A stretch of DNA of 64,000 nucleotides from Methylobacterium iners (GCF_022179305.1 NZ_BPQP01000023.1:30988-94987), one strand, 5' to 3'; positions 54,606 through 63,956 are shown, counted from the stretch's first letter. Numbers and translations: made by a program. Notes: generated by a model not told the origin, from the sequence alone.

Positions 54606-57600
54606 TCATGGGGCCGCAAGCGGCAACGGACCTTGCGCGGGCCGGACCGTAGGGTCGCAAGCGCGTGCGGCGGAGAGCCCGCGCTCCTTGACCAGGGCGT
54701 AGACGGCCGGAATCACGACGAGGGTCAGGAGCGTCGAGGAGACCATGCCGCCGATCATGGGCACGGCGATTCGCTGCATCACCTCCGAGCCGGAGCCGGT
54801 GCTCCAGAGAATCGGCAGCAGGCCGCCCATGATGGCAACCACGGTCATCACCTTCGGCCGCACCCGCTCGACGGCGCCGACCATGATGGCCTGCCGCAGG
54901 TCCTCGCGCGTGACGGGGCGCTCCTCGCGCGCGCAGGCCTCCCGCACGTCCGCCAGGGCATGGTCGAGGTAGACCAGCATGATCACGCCGGTCTCCGCCG
55001 CCACGCCGGCCAGCGCGATGAAGCCCACGGCCACCGCGACCGACATGTTGAAGCCCATCCACCACATCAGCCAGATCCCGCCGACCAGCGCGAAGGGCAG
55101 CGACAGCATGACGATGAAGGTCTCGGCGAGCCGGCGGAAGTTGAGGTAGAGCAGCAGGAACACGATGAGGAGCGTGAGCGGCACCACGATCCGCAGGCGC
55201 GCCTCCGCCCGCTCCAGGTACTCGACCTGGCCGCTCCACTGGAGGGTGGTGCCCGGCGGCAGCCTGACCTCGCCCGTCACCGCCGCCTTGGCCTCCGCGA
55301 CGTAGCCGCCGAGGTCGCGTCCCGTCACGTCGATGAAGACGTAGACCGCCAGTCTGCCGTTCTCAGTCCGGATGGTGGTCGGTCCGCGCGCCAGCTGGAC
55401 CTTGGCGACCTCGCCGAGCGGCACCGTTCCGCCGCTCGCCATCGGAACCTGGACCTCGGTGGCGATGGCCTGAGGGTTCGAGCGGAAGGCTCGCGGGTAG
55501 CGCACGTTCACGGTGTAGCGCTCGCGGCCCTCGACGGTGTTCGTGACGGTCTCGCCCCCGAGCGCCATCGCGATCACGTCCTGCACCTCGCCGACCGTCA
55601 GGCCGTAGCGCCCGAGCGCCTCGCGGTCCGGCGTGATGTCGAGGAAGTAGCCGCCGATCACCCGCTCCGCGTAGGCGCTCGACGTGCCCGGCACGGCCTT
55701 CATCACGGCCTCGACCTGGCGGGCCACCCCCTCCATCTCGGCGAGGTCCGTACCCAGGACCTTGATCCCGACCGGCGTGCGGATGCCGGTGGCCAGCATG
55801 TCGATGCGGGCGCGGATCGGCTGGGTCCAGGCATTCGAGACGCCGGGGAACTGCAGGGCCGCGTCCATCTCGGCCTTGAGGCTCGCCGGCGTCACGCCGG
55901 GCCGCCACGATTCCCTCGGCTTCAGGTTGATGATGGTCTCGAACATCTCGCTCGGGGCCGGGTCCGTGGCGGTCGCGGCGCGCCCCGCCTTGCCGTAGAC
56001 CGAGGCGACCTCCGGGAAGGACTTGATGATGCGGTCCTGCGTCGCGAGGAGCTCGCCGGCCTTTGTCACCGAGATGCCGGGCAGGGTGGTGGGCATGTAC
56101 ATCATGGTGCCCTCGTCCAGCTCGGGCATGAACTCGGAGCCGAGCTGGCGGGCCGGCCACAGCGTCAGGCCCAGGACGACGAGCGAGGCCAGGATGGTGA
56201 GGACGCGCGCCCTCAGGACCCCGCGGATCACGGGCCGGTAGAGCGCGATCAGGAGGCGGTTCACGGGGTTGCGGTGTTCCGGGACGATCCGGCCCCGGAC
56301 GAAGACCACCATAAGCGCCGGGACGAGGGTCACCGACAGGAGGGCGGCCGCCGCCATGGCGAAGGTCTTGGTGAAGGCCAGGGGGCCGAACAGCCGCCCC
56401 TCCTGGCTCTCCAGGGTGAAGATGGGCAGGAACGACACCGTGATGATGAGGAGCGAGAAGAACAGCGAGGGCCCGACCTCGCCGGCCGCCTCGATCAGGA
56501 CCTCGATCCGTGGCTTGCCCGGCGGGGCCCGCTCCAGGTGCTTGTGGGCGTTCTCGATCATCACGATGGCCGCGTCGATCATGGCCCCGACCGCGATGGC
56601 GATGCCCCCGAGCGACATGACGTTGGCGCCGAGCCCCAGCGCCTTCATGCCCGCGAACGCCATCAGGATGCCGACCGGCAGCATCAGGATGGCAACCAGC
56701 GCGCTGCGGACGTGCAGAAGGAACACGATGCACACGAGCGAGACGACGAGGCTCTCCTCGACGAGCGTGGTCTTCAGGGTTTGGATGGCCGCCTCGATCA
56801 GCTCCGAGCGGTCGTAGACGGGCAGGATCTCGGTTCCGGACGGGAGGCTGGCGGCAACCTCGGCAAGCCGAGCCTTCGCGCCCTCGATCACGGACAGGGC
56901 ATTCGCGCCGAAGCGCTGAAGGACGATGCCGCCCGCGACCTCGCCTTCGCCGTTCAGCTCGGTGATGCCGCGGCGCTCGTCGGGCCCGAGCTCGACCCGG
57001 GCCACGTCGCCCACCCGCAGGGGCGTGCCCGCATCGGTCTTCAGGACGATGCTCTCGATGTCGGCGATGCCCTTCAGGTAGCCGCGGCCCCGCACGACGA
57101 ACTCGAACTCGCTGAGCTCGACGGTGCGGCCCCCGACATCCGCGTTGCTCGACCGGATGGCGTCGCGCAGCCTGCCCAGCGAGACGCCCTGGGATCGCAG
57201 GCGGTTGGGGTCGACGACGACGTTGTACTGCTTGACGAAGCCGCCGACGCTCGCGACCTCGGCCACGCCATCGGCGCGCGAGGCGCCGAAGCGGATGACC
57301 CAGTCCTGGAGCGAGCGCAATTCGGCCAGCGTCCGCTGCTTGGCGACCACGACGTATTGGTAGACCCAGCCCACCCCCGTGGCGTCCGGTCCGAGCGTCG
57401 GCGTGACGCCGGCGGGAAGGCGGCGGCCGGCGGCGCTGAGGTACTCCAGCACCCGCGAGCGGGCCCAGTACGGGTCGGTGCCATCCTCGAAGATCACATA
57501 GACGAAGGAGACGCCGAAGAACGAGAAGCCACGCACCACCTTCGACCTCGGCACCGTGAGCATCGCCGTCGTGAGGGGGTAGGTGACCTGGTCCTCGACC

Positions 57601-57779
57601 ACTTGGGGCGCCTGGCCTGGGTACTCGGTGTAGACGATGGTCTGCACGTCCGAGAGGTCGGGAATGGCGTCGAGCGGCAGGGTGCGCACGGCATGCAGCC
57701 CCGCCCCGACCGCGAGGACGGTGCCGATGAGGATCAGGACGAGGTTGCGGGCGGACCAGCCGATGAGGCGCGCGATCAT
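54606..57779 (-). CDS. cusA: CusA-type Cu(I)/Ag(I) RND efflux permease
   Basis: A 1057-residue inner-membrane antiporter starting MIARLIGWSARNLVLILIG. The helix-4 motif AVGAMIDAAIVMIENAHKHLE is that of CusA-type monovalent-metal pumps. EMFETIINLKP and IDMLATGI correspond to the Met-containing blocks that bind Cu(I) in E. coli CusA. Length and twelve helices fit. The longer open frame upstream is antisense to cusB and not used. Its start overlaps the cusB stop by 4 bases. Confidence 0.95.
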   Translation of the reverse strand: MIARLIGWSARNLVLILIGTVLAVGAGLHAVRTLPLDAIPDLSDVQTIVYTEYPGQAPQVVEDQVTYPLTTAMLTVPRSKVVRGFSFFGVSFVYVIFEDGTDPYWARSRVLEYLSAAGRRLPAGVTPTLGPDATGVGWVYQYVVVAKQRTLAELRSLQDWVIRFGASRADGVAEVASVGGFVKQYNVVVDPNRLRSQGVSLGRLRDAIRSSNADVGGRTVELSEFEFVVRGRGYLKGIADIESIVLKTDAGTPLRVGDVARVELGPDERRGITELNGEGEVAGGIVLQRFGANALSVIEGAKARLAEVAASLPSGTEILPVYDRSELIEAAIQTLKTTLVEESLVVSLVCIVFLLHVRSALVAILMLPVGILMAFAGMKALGLGANVMSLGGIAIAVGAMIDAAIVMIENAHKHLERAPPGKPRIEVLIEAAGEVGPSLFFSLLIITVSFLPIFTLESQEGRLFGPLAFTKTFAMAAAALLSVTLVPALMVVFVRGRIVPEHRNPVNRLLIALYRPVIRGVLRARVLTILASLVVLGLTLWPARQLGSEFMPELDEGTMMYMPTTLPGISVTKAGELLATQDRIIKSFPEVASVYGKAGRAATATDPAPSEMFETIINLKPRESWRPGVTPASLKAEMDAALQFPGVSNAWTQPIRARIDMLATGIRTPVGIKVLGTDLAEMEGVARQVEAVMKAVPGTSSAYAERVIGGYFLDITPDREALGRYGLTVGEVQDVIAMALGGETVTNTVEGRERYTVNVRYPRAFRSNPQAIATEVQVPMASGGTVPLGEVAKVQLARGPTTIRTENGRLAVYVFIDVTGRDLGGYVAEAKAAVTGEVRLPPGTTLQWSGQVEYLERAEARLRIVVPLTLLIVFLLLYLNFRRLAETFIVMLSLPFALVGGIWLMWWMGFNMSVAVAVGFIALAGVAAETGVIMLVYLDHALADVREACAREERPVTREDLRQAIMVGAVERVRPKVMTVVAIMGGLLPILWSTGSGSEVMQRIAVPMIGGMVSSTLLTLVVIPAVYALVKERGLSAARACDPTVRPAQGPLPLAAP

Positions 57780-59242
57780 CGGGGCGCCCCCTCGACCGCG
57801 GCCTGCGGACCCGTCGGCGGCGCGGCCGACAGTCCCTGCAAGGCCGCCTTCAGGTTGCTCTCGGCGTCGATCAGGAAGTTGGCCGAGGTCACGACCCGCT
57901 CGCCCGCCTCGACCCCGTCCCGGATCTCGACATGCCCGCCGCCCCGGACACCGAGCTTGACCGGGCGCGGCTCGAAGCGGCCCTCGCCCTTGTCGAGAAG
58001 GACCACCTGCCTGTCCCCGGTGTCGATGACCGCGTCGTCCGGTACCGCGACGACCGGCTCGGGCCGACCCGTGGCGATCTCCACGTCGGCGTACATGTCG
58101 GCGAGGAGGACGGAGTCCGGATTGGCCAGGGCGACGCGCACGCGGGCCGTCCGGGTCTCCCGGTTGAGCTGCGGGTAGATGACGTCGACCTTGCCCGCGA
58201 AGGTCCGGCCGGGAAGCGCGCGCGCGCGTACGGTGACGGCCTGCCCGACCCGAACGCCGCCGAGGTCGTGCTCGGGCACGTCGGCCAGGAGCCACATCCG
58301 CGAAAGGTCGGCGATCCTGAAAAGGACCATGCCAGCCGGTGCCTTCATGCCCTCGATGGCCCCTCGCTCCAGCACCACGCCGTCGCGTGGCGACGACCAC
58401 ATGATGGCGGCTGGGACCTTCCGGGTCCGCTCCATCTCGGCGATGGCCTCGGCCGGGACGTTCAGGTTCTCAAGGCGCCGGCGCGAGCCGTCGAAGCCGG
58501 GATTGGCGATGAGCTGGGCGGCCGCCGCGTTGATCTCGGGCGAGTAGACCTCGACGAGGGGCTGGCCCCGGCGCACGACGTCGCCCACCGTGACGTTCTC
58601 GACCCGGTCTACGAAGGCGTCCGAGCGGGTCGAGACCACCGTGATGCGACGCTCGTCCGGCTGGAGGGTGCCGGGCACCCGCACGGGGCGGGACACGACG
58701 CGGCGCTCCACCGTCTCCGAGCGCACCCCCGTCCTCTGGACCTTGCCGGGCGGGATCCTGACCGTGCTCTCGTCGCCGGCCTCGTCCTCGTAGACGGGGA
58801 GGTACTCCATCCCCATCGAGTCCTTCTTCGGCACCGGCGAGGTATCCGGCAGCCCCATCGGGTTGCGATAGAAGCGCACGCGCCTGGCACCGCCCGCGGC
58901 GACGGCGGGGGCCTGCGCCGACCCGGCGACCGCCGCGTCGTCATCGAAGCGCACGTCCTCGCTGGCGCGCACGGCCCGGTACTCCCGGCCGTCCGGGGTA
59001 CGCTTCGGCTCCGCGGCATAGTCCGGGAGCCCGTCCGGGTGACGATAGTAGACGATGGGGCCGGTGGCCTCCGGCGTCGCGGGTACGGGTGCCGCCCTGC
59101 GGTCGGGCATCCAGTGCGCGAACTCGGTGCGCGCACGCTCGACGAGTGCGGGCACGGCGTCGCCATGCTGCCCCGCCCAGTAGCCGGTGCCCCCCGTCGC
59201 GAGCGCGGCGAGGGTTCCGGCCAGCCATGCCGACCGGGTCAC
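57776..59242 (-). CDS. cusB: CusB-type periplasmic adaptor with duplicated metal-binding motif
   Basis: A 488-residue membrane-fusion protein. The N-terminal part carries two copies of a heavy-metal-binding motif: IVYYRHPDGLPDYAAEP...DGREYRAV at about 63-91 and VRFYRNPMGLPDTSPVPKKDSMGMEYLPVY at 122-151, of which the second keeps the Met residues. Adaptor hairpin and barrel blocks follow (FVDRVENVTVGDVVRRGQPLVEVYSPEI, GTLQPDERRITVVSTR). It starts with GTG overlapping the FixH-like stop codon; a longer open frame continues antisense upstream but is not used. Confidence 0.9.
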   Translation of the reverse strand: MTRSAWLAGTLAALATGGTGYWAGQHGDAVPALVERARTEFAHWMPDRRAAPVPATPEATGPIVYYRHPDGLPDYAAEPKRTPDGREYRAVRASEDVRFDDDAAVAGSAQAPAVAAGGARRVRFYRNPMGLPDTSPVPKKDSMGMEYLPVYEDEAGDESTVRIPPGKVQRTGVRSETVERRVVSRPVRVPGTLQPDERRITVVSTRSDAFVDRVENVTVGDVVRRGQPLVEVYSPEINAAAAQLIANPGFDGSRRRLENLNVPAEAIAEMERTRKVPAAIMWSSPRDGVVLERGAIEGMKAPAGMVLFRIADLSRMWLLADVPEHDLGGVRVGQAVTVRARALPGRTFAGKVDVIYPQLNRETRTARVRVALANPDSVLLADMYADVEIATGRPEPVVAVPDDAVIDTGDRQVVLLDKGEGRFEPRPVKLGVRGGGHVEIRDGVEAGERVVTSANFLIDAESNLKAALQGLSAAPPTGPQAAVEGAPR

Positions 59243-59634
59243 TTGGTGGCCTTCAGGACCAGCCTGTTCTCGACCGTGCCGGTCTCGCCCGGGACCTTGG
59301 CCCCGAGCGACAGGCGCCAGCCGCCGGCCATGGTGAGCCTGGTCTTGAACCGGTAGACGCCCGGCTCGCCCGACGGCACCTCCTCGATCTTCGAGACCAT
59401 GTCCTCCATGCTGTCCGGCGCCATGTCGATGCGCTTGGCGAAGATCACGGCGTTCGGCACGGGCTTGCCGGTGCGCTTGTCGACGAGGCGCACGTCGACC
59501 ATGGCCTCGCCCATCTTGATGTCGTCGCGGACGAGTTGGAACTCGTAGTCCTTGATGTCGGCCGAGGCCGGCCCGGTCAGGGCGAGGCCGAGCAGCGCCG
59601 CCGACAGGGCGCGCGTAAGTATGTTCTTCGTCAC
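59239..59634 (-). CDS. FixH-like periplasmic beta-sandwich protein
   Basis: A 131-residue exported protein. After the signal peptide (LSAALLGLALTGPASA) the mature part DIKDYEFQLVRDDIKMGEAMVDVRLVDKRTGKPVPNAVIFAKRIDM and GVYRFKTRLTMAGGWRLSLGAKVPG matches the FixH/YtkA fold found in copper-transport clusters. It may bind copper or assist the CusBA pump, to which it is translationally coupled. Confidence 0.88.
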   Translation of the reverse strand: MTKNILTRALSAALLGLALTGPASADIKDYEFQLVRDDIKMGEAMVDVRLVDKRTGKPVPNAVIFAKRIDMAPDSMEDMVSKIEEVPSGEPGVYRFKTRLTMAGGWRLSLGAKVPGETGTVENRLVLKATK

Positions 59635-59728
59635 GGGTCATTCTCCTGAATTCGACAAAGCGGCACGCGGCCGCGGCCGCCGCGCGGCGTGCGCGCGGCG
59701 GCTCCCGGCGGTTACGCCGGCATCGAGG

Positions 59729-60127
59729 TCAGGCTTGGGGGGGGCGCGGGGGCGGAGCTCGCGTCTGGCTCGCATACGAGGCGGAGCCGGTCCAGGCCGC
59801 GCCCGCGGTCACCGCCGTCCGTGCGAGGACGGCCGCGGTGGTCGGCACGACCGAGACGAGCTTGGCGAGGCACAGGGCCATGACCGGGCAGCCGTCGCCG
59901 CAATCAGGCATCGCGGGCTTGTCTTGCGGGCAGCACGGCATCTCGTCCATGGCCATGCCGGCCATGTCATCGGAGCGGGTCCCCGGCTCGCTCGTGACTT
60001 GGTCCGATGCCGACACCGTGATCACGCCCATGCGGCCGAGGCCCGCGGAGGCGGTCACCGGTGTCAGGGCGAGGCCGACGACCGCCAGGATCGCGAGCAT
60101 GCGCCGAAGGGCGAGCCAGAACGTCAC
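59729..60127 (-). CDS. Cys-rich membrane protein heading the cus operon
   Basis: A 132-residue protein with an N-terminal helix (LAILAVVGLALTPVTASAG), a Met/Asp-rich stretch (GMAMDEMPCC) and the cluster CCPQDKPAMPDCGDGCPVMALC, then a C-terminal hydrophobic segment. It resembles the small DUF2946-like proteins often found first in copper operons. Same design as the leader at 46104-46601. Likely a periplasm-facing copper-binding peptide; no function has been established for the family that I know of. Confidence 0.75.
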   Translation of the reverse strand: MTFWLALRRMLAILAVVGLALTPVTASAGLGRMGVITVSASDQVTSEPGTRSDDMAGMAMDEMPCCPQDKPAMPDCGDGCPVMALCLAKLVSVVPTTAAVLARTAVTAGAAWTGSASYASQTRAPPPRPPQA

Positions 60128-60205
60128 ACGCTTAGTCTGACACGTCGGTGGAGGCCGGAAAAGGTCTTGCGGCGACGGTGCGGCGTCCCGTCCTTCGATC
60201 CCTGT

Positions 60206-60606
60206 TCAGGCCCGCGGCGGCATCCGGGCCGCGTCGAGCCTCCGATGGATGAGGGACACGAGGGTCAGGAGATCCTCGGCGTCGGCCTTGGCCATGGCCC
60301 AATGGATCTTGGGCGCGTGGGCGGTGGGGTTCCTGAACATGCCGAATACGTCCTTGACGAGGTTGGCGAAGCCCTTCTGCTCGGACCACTCGCTGTCCGT
60401 TTGAAGAGCGTTGATGGCCAGCATCGGCTGCTGCCCCCCGCGGCTCGTTCGACGAAAGTATTGCCGTCGTCGGTCAACCCGGTGCTCGCCCGAAGCTTGG
60501 CCGCGACGCTCTTCACCGCTTCAAGCACGGCAGGGAGGTAATTCTTCACAGCAGTTCCTCCCGGCAGAAGCTCAGCACGTCGGGGTACGTACCGCGCGAT
60601 TGTGAG
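60206..60606 (-). pseudogene. Frameshifted TIGR02391-family gene
   Basis: Minus-strand frames join into one protein if a base is restored twice: TYPDVLSFCREELL, then KNYLPAVLEAVKSVAAKLRASTGLTDDGNTFVERAAGG, then PMLAINALQTDSEWSEQKGFANLVKDVFGMFRNPTAHAPKIHWAMAKADAEDLLTLVSLIHRRLDAA (each given without its junction). These are the TIGR02391 conserved blocks. One shift falls in a six-C run at 60434-60439, the other near 60550. Family proteins are often linked to phage defence. N-terminus missing; sequencing error in the run is possible. Confidence 0.75.
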
Positions 60607-61080
60607 CTGACCGGGATTTTGGATTGGACCGATTGCGAGGCTACTGCATGGCTTCTGCCATGGGGAGAGGGAAGGCCAGATTTAGGACGGTGGCTGTGGC
60701 ACGACGGCTATCGCTGCTCCAAGGCTAATCTGATCACGACCAACCTCGTGCCCCTCAACCGGTCGCAGCGGGCGCTGATCGGCGCACTCGCCCCGGCGCG
60801 CAGCGGCGCGCTGATGGCGGCGATGGACGCCGGCAGCCGACGCTGAGGGCGTGGCGCGGTCGTGCCCGCGACGGCTGGGTTCGCATCGCAGTGGTCGCGA
60901 TCGACGAAGTTCGCGCCGGGCTGGCCACGCTTCACGATCCGGGTGGACGAGCTGCTGGTGGTCGCACCAGTTCAGGCTGGGACCTCAAGCCGATCGGCTC
61001 GACCCTGCCGTTGGGTTGAGCCACTTGCGCGCCTGCCGAACACCTCGCGACGGCGCGATGAACTTGCGAGCTATCCAATT
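60607..61080. other. Unresolved stretch of short fragments
   Basis: Open frames of up to 75 codons occur on the plus strand (for example 60619-60846), and one beginning near 60840 reads RAWRGRARDGWVRIAVVAID. None has a recognisable domain. It looks like accumulated remnants. Confidence 0.35.
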
Positions 61081-61818
61081 TCAAATAGAGTGAAACATCG
61101 GCTTGATAACTCCAATATTATGCGAGCGTAGTACGGGTATTGACGACAAAAACGGATAGAGGCTATCTGTCAAAGATCCCAGGCGACGGGACAATGGAGC
61201 TATCACAGTTATTGGCTCAATATCGACGTGACAGGATCGGAATAATGTTCGAATTCGTCTTTTCGTCATCGCCCGTACATCAGGATTATAGGGACTTGGG
61301 TATCGTATATCGTACCAGCAAATAAAACCAGACCGATTTAACATACTTTGAATTTTTTCTGAAGTCGATAAAGCTACACTCTTGTTCAAGATCGATGAGA
61401 ATACTGTCATCGCGAATATGATATCACATTTCCGAGGGAGATCGATACTATGTGCATCACAACAAAGAAAATTGCGATCAGGGTAGCGCTTCTGCGCTCG
61501 ATCGATTCTTTCCGGCAGTAAGTCCACTCCGTAGATATTCCTCGGTGTAGCACCGATTTCGCATAACCATTGAGTTTGCTCACCGAAACCGCAACCAAGA
61601 TCCATGATCACGGCGTCTTCCAACCTTCCAATCAAGTGAGCAGTTATCAAGGAATGCAGTTTGGCATCGCGCTCGGCATCCATGGCGCGACGGCCAAGCT
61701 TAAGTTTGTCACGGTCGAGCCAGCCGATGTCGTATTTCTTGTAAACGCTGGCTATGCGCTGGTACTCTGAAGCTGTGTGTCCATCCTTTTCGGAGGCAGA
61801 TCGATCTTGCCAGGCCAT
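61081..61818 (-). CDS. Class I SAM-dependent methyltransferase, horizontally acquired look
   Basis: A 245-residue methyltransferase. The SAM-binding glycine loop is intact, VIMDLGCGFGEQT with DLGCGFGE at 73-80, followed by IYGVDLLPERIDRA and FLCCDAHSIDL. The acceptor is unknown. Base composition is visibly poorer in GC than all surrounding genes, and codons such as ATA and TTA recur, which signals recent transfer. It lies between a frameshifted gene and an insertion-sequence remnant. Confidence 0.85.
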   Translation of the reverse strand: MAWQDRSASEKDGHTASEYQRIASVYKKYDIGWLDRDKLKLGRRAMDAERDAKLHSLITAHLIGRLEDAVIMDLGCGFGEQTQWLCEIGATPRNIYGVDLLPERIDRAQKRYPDRNFLCCDAHSIDLPRKCDIIFAMTVFSSILNKSVALSTSEKIQSMLNRSGFICWYDIRYPSPYNPDVRAMTKRRIRTLFRSCHVDIEPITVIAPLSRRLGSLTDSLYPFLSSIPVLRSHNIGVIKPMFHSI

Positions 61819-62023
61819 AGGTATCGTCCCTGTCAGGATGTTGGAGCGGGAGCAGTAAAAATTGTTTAGAGCTGCAGAGATTTGAGAAAAAATCCTTTAT
61901 GAATCGTGGCAAAAACTCATATACTGGTTTTGTTTAATTACAGTAGCCCCTAAGTTATAGAGGCCTGACTATAAAGATGTAATACGCCCAAAGGTGGAGC
62001 GCGCCCTAAAGGCTTGCGCTCGT
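61819..62023. other. AT-rich spacer upstream of the methyltransferase
   Basis: About 200 bases of AT-rich sequence, presumably containing the methyltransferase promoter. No gene seen. Confidence 0.4.
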
Positions 62024-62330
62024 TCAATATCGAAAGACGATGCCAACAACGGCTGAGGCGTGATTTTGCGCGCGTCCGTCATATCGTATGGCTATATGGA
62101 GACAGCCAGGCGGCCGCAGAACATGGCTTCGACGCCAATGGGCTGGCGGTAGCGCCGCGTGTCGTGACCTAATCCTACGATTGCGGCTGCGCTTGCCGCG
62201 GCTGATCGGCTTGATGACCTGCTGGCGCAGAGCGGCACACTTCCTGTTTGGGATTTTCCCCTTCTCGGCGGCCGGGCGACGGAAGTGCGCGAACCGTCGT
62301 CGGTCGGACAATCGCGCCAGGAGCGACCAG
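62024..62330 (-). mobile_element. Remnant of an IS5-family transposase C-terminus
   Basis: Minus-strand fragments in alternating frames follow an IS5-type tail: FAHFRRPAAEKGKIPNRK, RRYRQPIGVEAMFCGRL and IAIRYDGRAQNHASAVVGIVF, comparable with typical IPxRK, RYRxRxxIExMFxRLK and RRIATRYDRxAxxFxSAxxxA blocks. Reading-frame shifts and missing N-terminus make it inactive. Inverted terminal repeats were not identified. Confidence 0.5.
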
Positions 62331-62625
62331 ACGTGAGTCCGTGCAGATGTCGGGGATGATGTGCCGACTGTCCCCATGTTGGGGGCCCGGCGGCTTCTTC
62401 CCCGGCTTCGCATGCTTCGATGCGGGAGCACTTTGTTTTTCGGGCCGAACCGTACTTCTCCACGGTTCCGCTCTACCCATCGGGGTCTCGCGAAACGGGT
62501 AACTCACAGTCCAGCCGGACCAAACCCGAAAACGGGCGTCGGTTGTGCGTCGATCAAGAACGCAGTTGGATCCAACTCGCAGGTTCGTCCGTTTGAGACC
62601 CTACAAACACTTTGAGGATATGATC

Positions 62626-62874
62626 ATGAAACTCTCACTTCCGGTCCTGGTGGCTGCGTCCTCCATCATCCTGTCGCCGGTTGCTGCCTTCGCGCAGCAT
62701 GTGGACGTCGGTCCGGGCGGCGTCTCAGTGCACGGTGGCCATGGTGACGGGCACCGTGAACGCAGCGAGCATCACCACGTCGAGAAGAAGGTCGACCATC
62801 ATCACGGCGGCCATCACGGAGACCGGCATGAAACCGTTGTGGTCAAAGAGAGGCATGGTGGCGATCGGCACTAA
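62626..62874 (+). CDS. His-rich exported protein 1
   Basis: An 82-residue protein with a signal peptide (MKLSLPVLVAASSIILSPVAAFA) and a mature part of about 15 His residues, mostly in HHH, HHHGGHHGDRH arrangements with Gly and Asp/Glu. GAGGAT 7 bases upstream supports the ATG at 62626 (another ATG lies two codons earlier). Probably binds Ni, Zn or Cu in the periplasm. A strong hairpin follows at 62903-62928. Confidence 0.75.
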   Translation: MKLSLPVLVAASSIILSPVAAFAQHVDVGPGGVSVHGGHGDGHRERSEHHHVEKKVDHHHGGHHGDRHETVVVKERHGGDRH

Positions 62875-62902
62875 GCCATTAATAATTATCCTTTAATTGA
62901 GA

Positions 62903-62928
62903 CGAGGCCGTTCGCAAGAACGGCCTCG
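62903..62928. terminator. Bidirectional hairpin terminator
   Basis: CGAGGCCGTTC and GAACGGCCTCG form a perfect 11-bp stem with a GCAA loop, between the convergent His-rich genes 1 and 2. The T-poor flank GTTCCGTTT follows on the plus side. Confidence 0.75.
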
Positions 62929-62981
62929 GTTCCGTTTCCTCATGAAGATCGCGAATGTTCGACTTTGCTGAGGCACCCGCT

Positions 62982-63278
62982 TCAGAAGTGATGATGATGG
63001 CGACGATGGTGATGATGGAAGTGGCGGGGGCGATGATGATGGCCCCAGCCGTGATGATGATGCCGGGGACGGAAGGAATAGCCATCGCGATGATGATGAT
63101 GGTGCCGGCGATAGTGATGATGGTGTTGGGCCTCTTGCACGAAGCCACCTTCGCCATGAACGATGATGCGGGCGTCTGGACCGAGCGGGGCAGCGTGGGC
63201 CGTACCGGTCAGGGCTGAGAACTGCAGCATCGCAGCCAAGATAAGAGATGCAACCCAGGGAAGAAGTCGAGTGGTCAT
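62982..63278 (-). CDS. His-rich exported protein 2
   Basis: A 98-residue protein starting MTTRLLPWVASLILAAMLQFSAL, with a signal peptide ending TAHA. About 27 residues are His, in blocks HHHHY, HHHHH, HHHH, HHH, FHHHH with Arg and Gly between them. Such low-complexity His tracts chelate divalent metals. The start was chosen for the signal peptide; the open frame extends upstream. It diverges from gene 3 over a 398-base spacer. Confidence 0.7.
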   Translation of the reverse strand: MTTRLLPWVASLILAAMLQFSALTGTAHAAPLGPDARIIVHGEGGFVQEAQHHHHYRRHHHHHRDGYSFRPRHHHHGWGHHHRPRHFHHHHRRHHHHF

Positions 63279-63676
63279 TGAACCCTCCCATAACGTCAAG
63301 CACATCGCGGAACTCAGATCTGGGCGGCAGTGTTCCAACATGACCCTTAGGTTTTTCCGGAAACTCCTCGAACGCAACCTTAGGCGGAAGCTACAGTCCT
63401 GGATTTTTGAAGGAACGCATAGTCGATCTGGCTGAATTGAGAAACGATTTCATCGCTTGTCGGTCTGCCGTTCGGTACGCATCCTGAGACCCTTCGCTGT
63501 CACATTCGCTGCCCCGCCTAAATTCTCGGGGCAGGAACTTCCTTTAAAGCTCGGCTGTTCCAAGGCCGCGACTTGATTGCGGAGAGTCGTGCATCTGAAC
63601 TTCGAGGATGGTTCGAGGCTCGCCACGGATTTCGGTGACTATTTACCCGCACAAGCAACATGATGGAGAAAATATT
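63279..63676. other. Divergent spacer between His-rich genes 2 and 3
   Basis: No supported gene. A six-bp stem, GCCCCG with CGGGGC, lies at 63511-63532. Promoters for both flanking genes must be here but were not pinpointed. Confidence 0.4.
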
Positions 63677-63913
63677 ATGCGAAAGTCACTTCTCGCCCTC
63701 GCCGTCCTCGCATCGGTCGGTGCGGCCAATCTCGTGACGTCGGCGTCCGCAGCCCCGGCATTGCCGATGGCCGTTGAGGCTCCGAGCGCCTTGGTCGACG
63801 TGAGAATGCATCGCGGGCACCACCATCGGATGAGTCATCACGGCGCGCGACGCGGTCATCACCACCATGGTCGCATGATGCGCCACGGACGCAGGCACCA
63901 TCATCACCGCTAA
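63677..63913 (+). CDS. His-rich exported protein 3
   Basis: A 78-residue protein with signal peptide (MRKSLLALAVLASVGAANLVTSASA) and a C-terminal half of about 15 His residues with Arg and Met (MHRGHHHRMSHHGARRGHHHH). Third member of a cluster of unrelated-looking but similarly designed proteins. Weak ribosome site GGAGAAAA. Function not established. Confidence 0.7.
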   Translation: MRKSLLALAVLASVGAANLVTSASAAPALPMAVEAPSALVDVRMHRGHHHRMSHHGARRGHHHHGRMMRHGRRHHHHR

Positions 63914-63956
63914 GCGAACCTGGCCGTCGCAGGTTTGCGACACGTAATTGTAGTGT

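Noticed and set aside
57932-59356. Very long plus-strand frames across cusA and cusB
   Set aside because: GC-rich antisense frames without domains; the minus-strand RND proteins account for the sequence.
60619-60846. 75-codon plus-strand frame with a vague resemblance to the end of MazF/PemK-like toxins
   Set aside because: No conserved toxin motif and no partner gene; too weak to call.
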